Counted from the stretch's first letter, positions 6,690 through 14,000 are shown. The stretch: 14,970 nt of DNA from SLFT01 sp964493075 (GCA_964493075.1 CAZBNU010000087.1:1-14970); one strand, 5' to 3'. Notes: a model not told the origin generated them from the sequence alone. Numbers and translations are program-made.

Positions 6690-8345
6690 ATGGTCGCACC
6701 TTATGAACCCTATAAAAAGCCGGAGTATGACGAGGACACTACGACGGCCACGGACTTTGCGTCCCTCACGGCGTTCGTGCCCGTGGAGCCTTCGGAACTG
6801 CCTGAACTGCGCCCGCACACGCGCACCGATTACGCCTCACTCACAAAAGGGGAAGCCAAACAACGCCGCATGGAAATGCCCAACACCCCGGCAGATCATT
6901 TTGTTAATATCGTTACGCCCGTCCTGATTTATGCCCTCGTCATGTCGGTGTTAATGTTCCTGTTGAATGTGCGGTTCATTTACACTTCTGTTTTCGACAC
7001 CAATTTACGGTACTTTTCCTTTTTCTTTGTCCTTGGCGTGGTTGCGTTGAACCGACTCATTGCGCGGGACGGATCCCACGAAGCCTTTCTCTACGCCTTC
7101 GCATTGGGGCTGACCGTTGCATTCTACACCTTCAGCACCACAGAACTTTTCAATGTTGGCGCGGTAACACGAAATTTTATGAACAGCAATGCTTACGCGG
7201 CAACCTTGTTCAATATGACGGTGGTGATTCTTCTATGGTGGATGGTAAACCGGCTTACCCACGAATGCTGCGTGGATGAAAACAGNNNNNNNNNNNNNNN
7301 NNNNNNNNNNNNNNNNNNNNNNNNNNNNNNNNNNNNNNNNNNNNNNNNNNNNNNNNNNNNNNNNNNNNNNNNNNNNNNNNNNNNNATGGCGCTGCTCTAT
7401 TTTTCCGTGCCGGTAATGATCGTCTTTTCACTGGGCCTGCCTATCATTCAGCACATGGGTATGTCTGCCGTGCGCATGGGCGCGTACTACATGTACGTCT
7501 ACACCTTCTGCGCCCTGGCGCTGCTCACCATCACCTGCCTGCGCCAGCTGCGCGCCTATTTCCGTGTCCGTTATGTGAACATGCCCCAGGCGCTGCCCTG
7601 GTTCTGGCTGGGAACGGCAGCCATGATGATTCTCATCATCATGTGGGGAGCGGTAAATCTACCTATGCCGTCATTGCCGCCTGTGGCCTATGTGGACAAA
7701 CATGAGGTGGATGTGTTTAATCCCATGAAGCTGAGAGTGGAACTGCAGCCGGTTACCCCGCCGACCATGTCTTTCATGGAACGCTATCAGCTTCCGGAAC
7801 GCCTCGATATCGTTGCAAAAATCGCCATCTTCCTGATCTTCCTGTATGTGACAATCAAGGGATTGCAATGGCTGGTGGATCATCTGCTGCGAAACCGCCA
7901 TAATCTGCCGCCCTTTGTGAACAGGATCATCACGGCGCTGGCATGGTTGCTGTTCAAACTATGGCCCACGCTGCGCGCCTGGGCGCTCCCGCAATGGCGA
8001 CCCCGTATTCAACGGGCGGTATCGCTCAGTATCCGTTTCGACAACCCCTACACCAACCCGAACGCGCCGCCCATGCCGACCCGGGATCACATTGCCTACG
8101 CCTACGACGCCCTGCGCGCGCTGGCAGTGGACGTGGGCATGCCGCCCAAGCCCAGCATGACGCCCTACGAGTTTCTGGAGAACTATCCGAAAGAACTCGT
8201 TGGTATGCAGAAAGAGGCAGAAGAACTCATACGTTTGTATGTCATTGCAGCCTACTCCGATTTTGAGACGGACCAACGCCTCGAAGACCGGCTGCGCAAG
8301 TTCTGGCAGTCATTCCGGGTAACACGAAACGCCTATGTGCGGTAG
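6690..8345 (+). CDS. Polytopic membrane protein with DUF4129-like C-terminus, interrupted by a sequence gap
   Basis: The ATG at 6690 has AAAGGAG at 6678-6684, 5 bases upstream. The first part gives 198 residues up to the N run and the second runs from 7386 to the stop. The N-terminal ~65 residues are charged and probably cytoplasmic. About four membrane helices precede the gap (for example VLIYALVMSVLMFLLNV and FNMTVVILLWWMV) and about five follow it (for example WFWLGTAAMMILIIMWGAV and IAIFLIFLYVTIKGLQWLV). The last ~90 residues are soluble, with AYAYDALRALAVDVGMPP then TPYEFLENYP and LIRLYVIAAYSDF, resembling the DUF4129 domain found at the end of transglutaminase-like membrane proteins. 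Together with the upstream DUF58 gene this is the usual DUF58/transglutaminase neighbourhood, though no transglutaminase Cys-His-Asp domain is visible. Both sides share a reading frame, but 100 N is a conventional unknown length, so they could be two genes. Confidence 0.75.
   Translation: MVAPYEPYKKPEYDEDTTTATDFASLTAFVPVEPSELPELRPHTRTDYASLTKGEAKQRRMEMPNTPADHFVNIVTPVLIYALVMSVLMFLLNVRFIYTSVFDTNLRYFSFFFVLGVVALNRLIARDGSHEAFLYAFALGLTVAFYTFSTTELFNVGAVTRNFMNSNAYAATLFNMTVVILLWWMVNRLTHECCVDENXXXXXXXXXXXXXXXXXXXXXXXXXXXXXXXXXXMALLYFSVPVMIVFSLGLPIIQHMGMSAVRMGAYYMYVYTFCALALLTITCLRQLRAYFRVRYVNMPQALPWFWLGTAAMMILIIMWGAVNLPMPSLPPVAYVDKHEVDVFNPMKLRVELQPVTPPTMSFMERYQLPERLDIVAKIAIFLIFLYVTIKGLQWLVDHLLRNRHNLPPFVNRIITALAWLLFKLWPTLRAWALPQWRPRIQRAVSLSIRFDNPYTNPNAPPMPTRDHIAYAYDALRALAVDVGMPPKPSMTPYEFLENYPKELVGMQKEAEELIRLYVIAAYSDFETDQRLEDRLRKFWQSFRVTRNAYVR
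7286..7385. other. Assembly gap of 100 N
   Basis: Exactly 100 unknown bases inside the membrane-protein gene. The round number is a placeholder, so the true length and any frame across it are unknown. Confidence 0.99.
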
Positions 8346-8510
8346 TTTTTCTACATCTGCCCATAAGCCAATCCAAATTAACTGTAACCTTCAATTGAAC
8401 TGAACAGTCCAAATACGTACCATATACGAAGATGTAAATGCTTCCTTAATTGGGGCAGAACGCATAATTCCGTCACAAAAACAGTATAGTAACCATCAGG
8501 GAGAAGTCAC
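8346..8510 (+). promoter_or_regulatory. Intergenic region, likely promoter of the Gfo/Idh/MocA gene
   Basis: This 165-base stretch is more AT-rich than its surroundings and begins a new unit. A weak sigma-70-like pair is TTGAAC (8395-8400) and TACCAT (8418-8423) with 17 bases between. A second possible -10, TATAGT, lies at 8485-8490 without a good -35. AGGGAGA (8498-8504) is the ribosome binding site for the ATG at 8511. The promoter calls are guesses from consensus only. Confidence 0.4.
8381..8408. promoter_or_regulatory. 28-base interrupted palindrome, possible operator
   Basis: A perfect 10-base palindrome TTCAATTGAA (8390-8399) is flanked at equal distance by ACTGT (8381-8385) and ACAGT (8404-8408), all centred on 8394/8395. 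Twenty of 28 positions are symmetric. The absence of a loop argues for a dimeric-protein binding site rather than an RNA hairpin. It overlaps the weak -35 candidate. Confidence 0.4.
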
Positions 8511-9977
8511 ATGTCTGATACCGCGAACACAAGTGAAGGTGCCAAAAAAGACGGCGCCATGAACCGCCGTAATTTCATCCGCACAGCAGGTGCCGGAGCA
8601 ATCGCGGGGTTTGCCGCCAATAAGGCGCATGCCTCGGTGTACAAGTCCATTCTGCCAGCATCGGTACTGGGCGCGAACGAAAAAATCCTTACCGGCCACA
8701 TCGGCACGGGCGGCATGGGCCGCGCCGACCTCGGTTTTGTACTCATGCGCAATGATATGCAGCCTATTGCCTTGTGCGACTGCTATTCCAAGAATCTGGA
8801 GCGGGGTTCCCAAATTTTGTCCCAGAAATTCCCCGACTTTTCGCAACACAAAGATTTTCGTGAATTATTGGAAAACAAAGACATTGACGTAGTGGTCATT
8901 GCGACCTCGGACCACTGGCATTGCCTGTGCACCCTGCACGCCGCAGATGCAGGCAAGGATATTTATTGTGAAAAACCGCTCAGCACCACCATCGAAGAAG
9001 GCAACGCCATGGTGGAAGCGGTGCGCCGCAACAATATCGTATTCCAGGGCGGCAACATGCAACGCAGCGGCAAGCATTTCCAAGAAGCCGTGCAGCTGGT
9101 GTGGGACGGCTACATCGGTGATGTGGCGCGGGTGGAAACCTGGTCCTATGACAACGGCCCCATTGCTGGCATCGGCATGGGCGACGACGACATCAGCAAG
9201 TATGAAGTGGACTGGGATTTTCATCAGGGCTGGGTCGAACACCGTCCCTTCAACACCAACCGCTGGATTTACAATTTCCGCTGGTTCCTGGAATATTCCG
9301 GCGGTAAAATCACCGACTGGGGCGCCCACCTCATTGACATCGGACTCTGGGGCATGGGCGAAGACAAACAGCCCAAACGTATCTCGGCAAGCGGCGGTAA
9401 GTACCTCATCCAGGACAACCGCACCACGCCGGACACGCTGGAGGTTTCCTGGGAGTTTGACGATTACCTTCTTACCTTCAGTAACCGCGTATGGAATCCC
9501 CAACTGCTCGACGGCACCATGAGCGACCACGGCATTGTATTCTATGGCACCAAGGGGCTGCTCCGTGTCGATCGCGGCGGCTACAAGGTTATGCCCTTCC
9601 CGAACAACGGCGGCTGCGAAGAAAAGAAAGCGCCGGGCGGCCCGCTCAATGAGCCTCACTGGGAGAACTTCGTGGAATGCGTTCGTTCCCGTAAAGACCC
9701 AATTTCCAAGGTGGAAGTGCTGAACAACACCAGCCGCGTATGCCACATGGGCACATGCGCCTATGTAGCCGGCGCACGATGGGCATCCGGTGCTGAAATG
9801 AAAAACGGCGAACTGCCCGACGAAGCGCCCGCATCCGGCGGCGCCACCATCGAATGGGATCACGAAAACCAGAAGTTCACTGGTGGTGATTCGGAAGCTG
9901 TTGCCAAGGCCAATATGTGGGGCTACCGTGAATACAAGAACGGTTGGAGTTTGAAAGCGCCCTATCGCACTGCGTGA
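8511..9977 (+). CDS. Tat-exported Gfo/Idh/MocA family oxidoreductase
   Basis: The protein has 488 residues; an internal ATG at 8559 would give a start directly before the signal. Residues 18-24 (NRRNFIR) form a twin-arginine motif, followed by the hydrophobic AGAGAIAGFAA and an AHA-S site near 41, so the folded protein with its nucleotide is probably exported. The Rossmann loop is GTGGMG (65-70), the family EKPLS motif with the likely catalytic lysine is at 154-158, and the substrate-domain element DWGAHLIDIGLW is at 269-280. These enzymes oxidise or reduce sugars and related polyols with NAD(P). Secreted forms of this length are abundant in Planctomycetes and related groups, and some such proteins act as glycoside hydrolases using NAD (GH109), so hydrolase activity is possible. 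The gene stands alone between a promoter-like region and a terminator, with no partner to define the substrate. Confidence 0.92.
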   Translation: MSDTANTSEGAKKDGAMNRRNFIRTAGAGAIAGFAANKAHASVYKSILPASVLGANEKILTGHIGTGGMGRADLGFVLMRNDMQPIALCDCYSKNLERGSQILSQKFPDFSQHKDFRELLENKDIDVVVIATSDHWHCLCTLHAADAGKDIYCEKPLSTTIEEGNAMVEAVRRNNIVFQGGNMQRSGKHFQEAVQLVWDGYIGDVARVETWSYDNGPIAGIGMGDDDISKYEVDWDFHQGWVEHRPFNTNRWIYNFRWFLEYSGGKITDWGAHLIDIGLWGMGEDKQPKRISASGGKYLIQDNRTTPDTLEVSWEFDDYLLTFSNRVWNPQLLDGTMSDHGIVFYGTKGLLRVDRGGYKVMPFPNNGGCEEKKAPGGPLNEPHWENFVECVRSRKDPISKVEVLNNTSRVCHMGTCAYVAGARWASGAEMKNGELPDEAPASGGATIEWDHENQKFTGGDSEAVAKANMWGYREYKNGWSLKAPYRTA

Positions 9978-9997
9978 TCAATGTCTGTCTCAAGTCT

Positions 9998-10034
9998 ACA
10001 CCTCACAGACTCGCGGGTCTGTGAGGTGTTTTTT
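9998..10034 (+). terminator. Rho-independent terminator after the oxidoreductase gene
   Basis: A perfect 13-bp stem pairs ACACCTCACAGAC (9998-10010) with GTCTGTGAGGTGT (10017-10029) around a 6-base loop, followed by a T run reaching 10034. It begins 21 bases after the stop codon. Confidence 0.93.
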
Positions 10035-10048
10035 CGGGACTATTTATA

Positions 10049-10068
10049 AATGATAGCGTGTTATCATT
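10049..10068. promoter_or_regulatory. AT-rich dyad, possible Fur/Zur-type operator
   Basis: AATGATA (10049-10055) and TATCATT (10062-10068) form a 7-bp inverted repeat around a 6-base spacer. It lies between the terminator and the start of the four-helix/zinc-uptake operon. TGATA...TATCA half-sites resemble Fur-family boxes, and TATCAT (10062-10067) also matches a -10 element in 5 of 6 bases. No regulator gene is in the window, so the link to Zur is inference from the downstream zinc genes. Confidence 0.45.
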
Positions 10069-10102
10069 AGGTCGGCTTTTTTGTTTGTGGAGGTAGTAGG
10101 AT

Positions 10103-10849
10103 ATGTCTTCGAAAATTAGGTCAACTGGCGGTTATAGGAAAACAGTAAGTTTTCAGATTGCGACCATCATTTATGATGGTACATGGTGGTTTTGCGAAAA
10201 ATTTCTGGATTCGCGTTCCCGTATGGCAGACCAGATGGTGCAGGCAGCGCGTTCGGGACGGCAAAATATCGCTGAGGGCAGCCGTGCAGCAGCGACATCC
10301 TCGCAGACGGAACTGCGTTTGCTGAATGTCGCCCGTGCCAGCCTGGAGGAACTGCTGCTGGACTACGAGGATTTTCTGCGCCACCGGCGACTGGCACTGT
10401 GGGAACTCGACAGCACTGAAGCGATTGCAATACGTTGTGTTCCGCAGGAGTATAAGAAGAGTCGGTCGGATTGGACGGATTTGACGGATCAGGATCGGTG
10501 GACGTTTTACGCCAGATGGCTGGAGCATAGCGAGGCTGCGATCCGGGCAAACGCGATGATCTGCCTGATCAATCAGGCAAACTATTTGCTTGATCGCCAG
10601 ATTAGTGCAGTGGAAAAGCAGTTTGTTGAAGAAGGCGGCTATAGCGAACAACTTGCAGCCGCACGTCTCGCTGAACGAAAAAGAAAAAACGATCCGTCCA
10701 ATCGGTCAAATCCGTCCAATCAAATTCCCGCTTGCCCGGAATGCGGTGCGCTTATGGTGTTGCGGACAGCCAAAACAGGCAAAAGCGAGGGCAAACAATT
10801 CTGGGGTTGCAGTGGCTACCCCGAATGCAAAGGAGCAGTAAACCTATGA
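10103..10849 (+). CDS. Four-helix-bundle protein with C-terminal zinc ribbon and in-frame repeats
   Basis: The protein has 248 residues; GGAGG at 10089-10093 lies 9 bases before the ATG. Residues 15-115 and 133-190 form the helices of the family related to proteins encoded in 23S rRNA intervening sequences (MADQMVQAARSGRQNIAEGS at 41-60; ICLINQANYLLDRQI at 153-167). This longer form corresponds to the 'four helix bundle suffix' type. Residues 209-246 are a topoisomerase-I-like zinc ribbon with Cys211, Cys214, Cys236 and Cys242 (CPECG...GCSGYPECKG). Two low-complexity inserts, residues 122-132 (SDWTDLTDQDR) and 197-207 (DPSNRSNPSNQ), are coded by 9-nt-period repeats. The function is unknown; the zinc ribbon could bind nucleic acid. 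The stop overlaps the ATG of the zinc-binding lipoprotein by 4 bases (ATGA), so the two are translationally coupled. Confidence 0.88.
   Translation: MSSKIRSTGGYRKTVSFQIATIIYDGTWWFCEKFLDSRSRMADQMVQAARSGRQNIAEGSRAAATSSQTELRLLNVARASLEELLLDYEDFLRHRRLALWELDSTEAIAIRCVPQEYKKSRSDWTDLTDQDRWTFYARWLEHSEAAIRANAMICLINQANYLLDRQISAVEKQFVEEGGYSEQLAAARLAERKRKNDPSNRSNPSNQIPACPECGALMVLRTAKTGKSEGKQFWGCSGYPECKGAVNL
10462..10498 (+). repeat. 9-nt-period repeat tract, copy 1
   Basis: Units TCGGATTGG, ACGGATTTG and ACGGATCAG follow each other from 10466 in codon phase and code for SDW, TDL and TDQ. Bases 10469-10485 are an exact 17-base inverted match to 10705-10721. Confidence 0.85.
10691..10723 (+). repeat. 9-nt-period repeat tract, copy 2, inverted to copy 1
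   Basis: Units GATCCGTCC, AATCGGTCA, AATCCGTCC and AATC follow in codon phase and code for DPS, NRS, NPS and N. The 12-mer ATCCGTCCAATC occurs twice (10692 and 10710). Bases 10705-10721 are the reverse complement of 10469-10485. Confidence 0.85.
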
Positions 10850-11522
10850 TGAAATGGAACATCTCATGTTTGATCTTGCTATTTCTTTTGCTGGCAGCCT
10901 GCAGCAAACAGACACAGAAGCAGGACGACCCAAAGCAGAACACCGCTTTGTCCTTGGTGGTCAGCATTGTGCCGCAGGTATATTTTGTGGAGCGTATTGC
11001 AGGAGACCTTGCAACGGTGGATTTGCTTGCGCCGCCAAACCATACTGCAGAAACCCATCAGGTAACGCCACGCCAGATGGACATCCTGAGCCGGGCCGAT
11101 GTTTATTTCCGTATCGGCATGCCTTTTGAAACCGCACTGGTCAAGCGACTGGAATCAACCTGCCCAAATCTGAAGATCGTGGACACTCGCGAAGGCGTAA
11201 CCCTGCTTGGCGGGGTCTGCACCCATGAACATGATCATAGCGATCATCACCACCATGAAGGCGATGATCCCCACATCTGGCTTGATCCGATGCGTGTAAA
11301 GATTCAAGCGCAGACCATTGCGAAGGCGCTCTCTGTAGTTGCCCCGCAACATGAATCCGTATTTACAGCTAACCTGGACACTTTTGAGAAGGATTTGGAT
11401 GCCCTTCATCAGCGACTTGGGGAAACACTGGCGCCTATGAACGGCAAGGTGATTTATGTATATCATCCCGCTTTTGGTTACCTTGCTGACGCCTTTGGTT
11501 TCGAACAGCGCTCCATCGAAAC
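10846..11522 (+). CDS. znuA: ZnuA-like zinc-binding lipoprotein of an ABC importer, 3' end lost in gap
   Basis: There are 225 residues before the N run; the family has about 300, so roughly a quarter is missing. AAAGGAG (10829-10835) is 10 bases from the ATG at 10846, which is the second-last codon region of the preceding gene; an ATG at 10849 is also possible. Residues 10-19 end in the lipobox LLAAC with Cys19, so the protein is a membrane-anchored lipoprotein facing the periplasm. The cluster A-I solute-binding fold starts at SIVPQVYFVERIAGDLATV. Likely metal ligands are His71 (ETHQVTP), His143 (DDPHIWLDP) and His207 (YHPAFGYLADAF); the fourth falls in the gap. The His-rich loop HEHDHSDHHHH (127-137) is typical of zinc rather than manganese binders. 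It delivers Zn2+ to the permease encoded downstream. Confidence 0.9.
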
Positions 11523-11622
11523 NNNNNNNNNNNNNNNNNNNNNNNNNNNNNNNNNNNNNNNNNNNNNNNNNNNNNNNNNNNNNNNNNNNNNNNNNNNNNN
11601 NNNNNNNNNNNNNNNNNNNNNN
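11523..11622. other. Assembly gap of 100 N between znuA and znuC
   Basis: The gap hides the znuA 3' end and znuC 5' end. By comparison with usual family lengths about 75 residues of ZnuA and 35-40 of ZnuC are missing, so the true gap is probably near 350 bases. The single open frame across the N run is an artefact. Confidence 0.97.
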
Positions 11623-12261
11623 AATGGCGGCGGAAAAACCACGCTGTTCAAACTACTCCTGGGTCTGGTCAAACCGTCACGGGGCACTGTGCGGGTGCTG
11701 GATATGCCTCCGGGCGATGCGCGCCTGTCTGTGGGGTACGTGGCGCAGAATCCACAGTTCGACCCGATGTTTCCCGTGCGTGTCTACGACGTGGCGCGCA
11801 TGGGGCTGCTGGGCGCAGAAAGCCCGGGGCGTTTTAGCAACCGCAAGGCAACCCATGACAAGGTGCTGGCAGCTCTGGAAGCCGTTGGTATGGCAGACCT
11901 TGAAAAACGATGGTTCAGCAACCTTTCCGGCGGACAACGTCAGCGGGTACTGATTGCCCGCGCCTTGGTTACACAACCCGAAATACTGCTGCTGGATGAG
12001 CCGACTTCCAACGTGGATATCTCGGCGGAAGATATGATCCTCGATGTGCTGGAAACCCTGCGCAACCGCATGACCATACTGCTCATCACCCATTATCCCA
12101 AGGTGGCTTCCCGCTTCCTGGGACGGGTCTATTGCGTCAATCGAAATGTACATATTCACCCACCCACGGAAAAACTGGACGAAGACCTGATGCGCCACAT
12201 CACCGGTCTCGCCATGCCTGCCGTGTTCCAATCGAATCAGGGGAGAGACACCGATGTTTGA
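11623..12261 (+). CDS. znuC: ZnuC-like ATPase of a metal ABC importer, 5' end lost in gap
   Basis: There are 212 visible residues. The first seven, NGGGKTT, are the second half of the Walker A motif (normally GxNGxGKST/T), so the start and about 35-40 residues are in the gap. The Q-loop is YVAQNPQFD (39-47), the ABC signature is NLSGGQRQRV (100-109), Walker B plus D-loop is ILLLDEPTSNVD (121-132) and the switch histidine is in LLITHYP (153-159). It is a cytoplasmic ATPase that powers zinc (or similar divalent metal) import with the permease that follows. The last 8 bases overlap the start of the permease gene. The C-terminal ~45 residues are a variable tail. The metal is inferred from the His-rich binding protein. 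Confidence 0.92.
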   Translation, partial: NGGGKTTLFKLLLGLVKPSRGTVRVLDMPPGDARLSVGYVAQNPQFDPMFPVRVYDVARMGLLGAESPGRFSNRKATHDKVLAALEAVGMADLEKRWFSNLSGGQRQRVLIARALVTQPEILLLDEPTSNVDISAEDMILDVLETLRNRMTILLITHYPKVASRFLGRVYCVNRNVHIHPPTEKLDEDLMRHITGLAMPAVFQSNQGRDTDV

Positions 12262-13108
12262 GTTTTGGACAGCGGCAATAGATCAATCCCTGGCGCGTAA
12301 TGCTATCATCGCGGCATTGTTGCTAAGCATGACCTGCGGCGTGGTGGGCACCTATGTGGTGGTACGCCGCATCACCTATATTGCAGCAGGCGTGGCGCAT
12401 TGTGTGCTGGGCGGCATGGGCGCGGCACGATACCTGCAGGTGGTGCATGGCTGGGATTTTTTCCATCCCATCTACGGGGCGCTGATCGCCGCCCTTGCCG
12501 CCGCAGCGGTTATTGGCTGGATGTCACTGTCCAGTCGCGAGAGGGAAGACTCCGCCATCAGTGCGGTATGGTCGGTGGGCATGGCATCGGGTGTATTGTT
12601 TATCTACGCTACGCCCGGCTACAGCCAGGATTTGATGGGCTACCTTTTCGGCAATATCCTGCTGGTGACACAACAGCACCTGTATTTCATCGCAGGACTT
12701 AACCTGCTGCTCCTGATCGTAGTGGGACGTTGGTATGCCGAGTTTCAGTTGGTCTGTTTTGATGAGGAATTTGCGCGAACACGCAACATCAATGTGTCGG
12801 GCTTCTACATTCTGCTACTGGCGCTGACTGCGCTTACCGTGGTAGCGCTCTCCGTAATCGTGGGCATTGTACTGGTGATTGCCCTGTTGACACTGCCGGC
12901 GGCGCTTGCCGGACGCTTCGCCGGTTCCCTGGGACAGATGATGCTCCTGGCTACAGTATTGTGCGCGGCCTTCTGCCTTACAGGATTAACCTTCAGTTAC
13001 AGCCCGGACCTGCCCGCCGGGCCTACCATCATTGTCATCGCCGGGGGGTGTTATTTTATCGTCGCACTGCTGGCGCAGCTGCGTCGCCGCCTGACAAGAA
13101 CCCAGTAA
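12254..13108 (+). CDS. znuB: ZnuB-like permease of a metal ABC importer
   Basis: The protein has 284 residues, a usual length for the family. It is an inner-membrane protein with about eight to nine hydrophobic helices, for example MTCGVVGTYVVVRRITYIAA, GALIAALAAAAVIGWMSL, LYFIAGLNLLLLIVVG and VVALSVIVGIVLVIALLTLP. It matches ABC-3 family permeases: GVVGTYVVVRR and AHCVLGGMGAA near residues 30-57, EDSAISAVWSVGMASGVLF near 97-115, and the end element DLPAGPTIIVIAG. GGGGAG at 12240-12245 is 8 bases before the ATG, which overlaps the ATPase gene by 8 bases. With the ZnuA- and ZnuC-like genes it completes a three-part divalent-metal importer. Manganese or iron transport by the same family cannot be fully excluded. 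Confidence 0.94.
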   Translation: MFEFWTAAIDQSLARNAIIAALLLSMTCGVVGTYVVVRRITYIAAGVAHCVLGGMGAARYLQVVHGWDFFHPIYGALIAALAAAAVIGWMSLSSREREDSAISAVWSVGMASGVLFIYATPGYSQDLMGYLFGNILLVTQQHLYFIAGLNLLLLIVVGRWYAEFQLVCFDEEFARTRNINVSGFYILLLALTALTVVALSVIVGIVLVIALLTLPAALAGRFAGSLGQMMLLATVLCAAFCLTGLTFSYSPDLPAGPTIIVIAGGCYFIVALLAQLRRRLTRTQ

Positions 13109-13178
13109 TAACTCATCTTTGCCTGACGCGCCCCGTTACAGGTATCATGAGGCCGGAAATAAATGAGGAGCAACCATC

Positions 13179-13982
13179 ATGACCATTTACACAAGAAGAG
13201 ATTTCATGCGCATCAGCGTTGCCGGTATTGCTGGCGCAGGTATAGCGTCCGCTTCCGACACGACCGTCAAGCCCATTATTTTCGCCACCATGAACGACAT
13301 GCACATTAAGGATGAAGCCAGTGTGGCCATTCTTGATAGAGCCGTTGCCGCCATCAACGCGGACACACGGATTGAATTTACTGTTGTCCTGGGCGACATC
13401 GCCACCGATGGCCAGGCGGAAGAATTGGCACTGGCAAAAGCAGCTCTTGAAAAACTTGCCCGGCCGTGGTTTGTGGTTCCCGGCAACCATGACGTATTCC
13501 TGCGCGCCGAAGATATTTATGCAAACTATACTGCCGCCTTCGGATCTGTCCACTGGACACACAAGGCAAACGACTGGATGTTCGTTGGCTTTAACTCCTG
13601 TGAAGGTGTAATGAGCGATGTTACCGTGAGCGCCGACGAACTGACCTGGCTGCAGAAAACAGCGGCGGCTATAGACAAACGGACGCCACTGGCGCTATTT
13701 TGTCACCATCCCCTGAACCCAAACACGAAAGCGTACCGCATCAAAAACGCCGATGAAATACTCGCCCTCTTTGCGGAACATAACCTGCAGATCGTTGCCG
13801 CTGGGCATTGGCATGGCAACCAGGTGGAAGAAAACGCCGATGCGCTGTTTACAACCACCGCATGCTGCTCTTCCACAAGAAATAATTTTGACAAGACCTC
13901 CGAAAAGGGGTATCGTCTGTTTCATCTGTTGAACAATAACGTGGAGACGGAGTTCGTTGTTGTTTCCAAAGATATGATGTAA
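13179..13982 (+). CDS. Tat-exported calcineurin-like metallophosphoesterase
   Basis: The protein has 267 residues; GAGGAG (13165-13170) lies 8 bases before the ATG. Residues 5-11 (TRRDFMR) are a twin-arginine motif, followed by a short hydrophobic stretch and ASAS near 23-26, so the protein is probably exported folded with its metals. All metallophosphoesterase motifs are present: Asp40-x-His42 (NDMH), Gly72-Asp73 (LGDIATDG), Gly102-Asn-His-Asp105 (GNHD), His176-His177 (CHHP) and Gly209-His-x-His212 (GHWH). It should hydrolyse a phosphomonoester or diester using a two-metal centre; the substrate is not evident. The gap to znuB is 70 bases with no terminator seen, so read-through from the zinc operon is possible. 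The next gene follows after 18 bases. Confidence 0.92.
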   Translation: MTIYTRRDFMRISVAGIAGAGIASASDTTVKPIIFATMNDMHIKDEASVAILDRAVAAINADTRIEFTVVLGDIATDGQAEELALAKAALEKLARPWFVVPGNHDVFLRAEDIYANYTAAFGSVHWTHKANDWMFVGFNSCEGVMSDVTVSADELTWLQKTAAAIDKRTPLALFCHHPLNPNTKAYRIKNADEILALFAEHNLQIVAAGHWHGNQVEENADALFTTTACCSSTRNNFDKTSEKGYRLFHLLNNNVETEFVVVSKDMM

Positions 13983-13987
13983 TCTAC

Positions 13988-13993
13988 AAGGAG
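13988..13993 (+). promoter_or_regulatory. Ribosome binding site deciding the homocysteine methyltransferase start
   Basis: AAGGAG stands 7 bases before the ATG at 14001; in-frame TTG codons at 13995 and 13998 are too close to it to be used. Confidence 0.75.
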
Positions 13994-14000
13994 TTTGTTG

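Noticed and set aside
8865..9863. Long minus-strand open frame of 332 codons inside the Gfo/Idh/MocA gene
   Set aside because: It is the complement of a gene with all family motifs, has no ribosome binding site or known domain, and its composition is that of a shadow frame.
10462..10723. CRISPR-like array suggested by short repeats
   Set aside because: Units are 9-12 bases, in codon phase within a gene, without unique spacers or cas genes.
11221..11260. CAT/CAC-rich stretch as a microsatellite
   Set aside because: It codes for the His-rich metal loop normal in ZnuA proteins and uses mixed codons rather than a perfect repeat.
13109..13178. Possible promoter or terminator between znuB and the phosphoesterase
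   Set aside because: No stem-loop with T run and no convincing -35/-10 pair can be seen in the 70 bases; only the ribosome binding site is clear.
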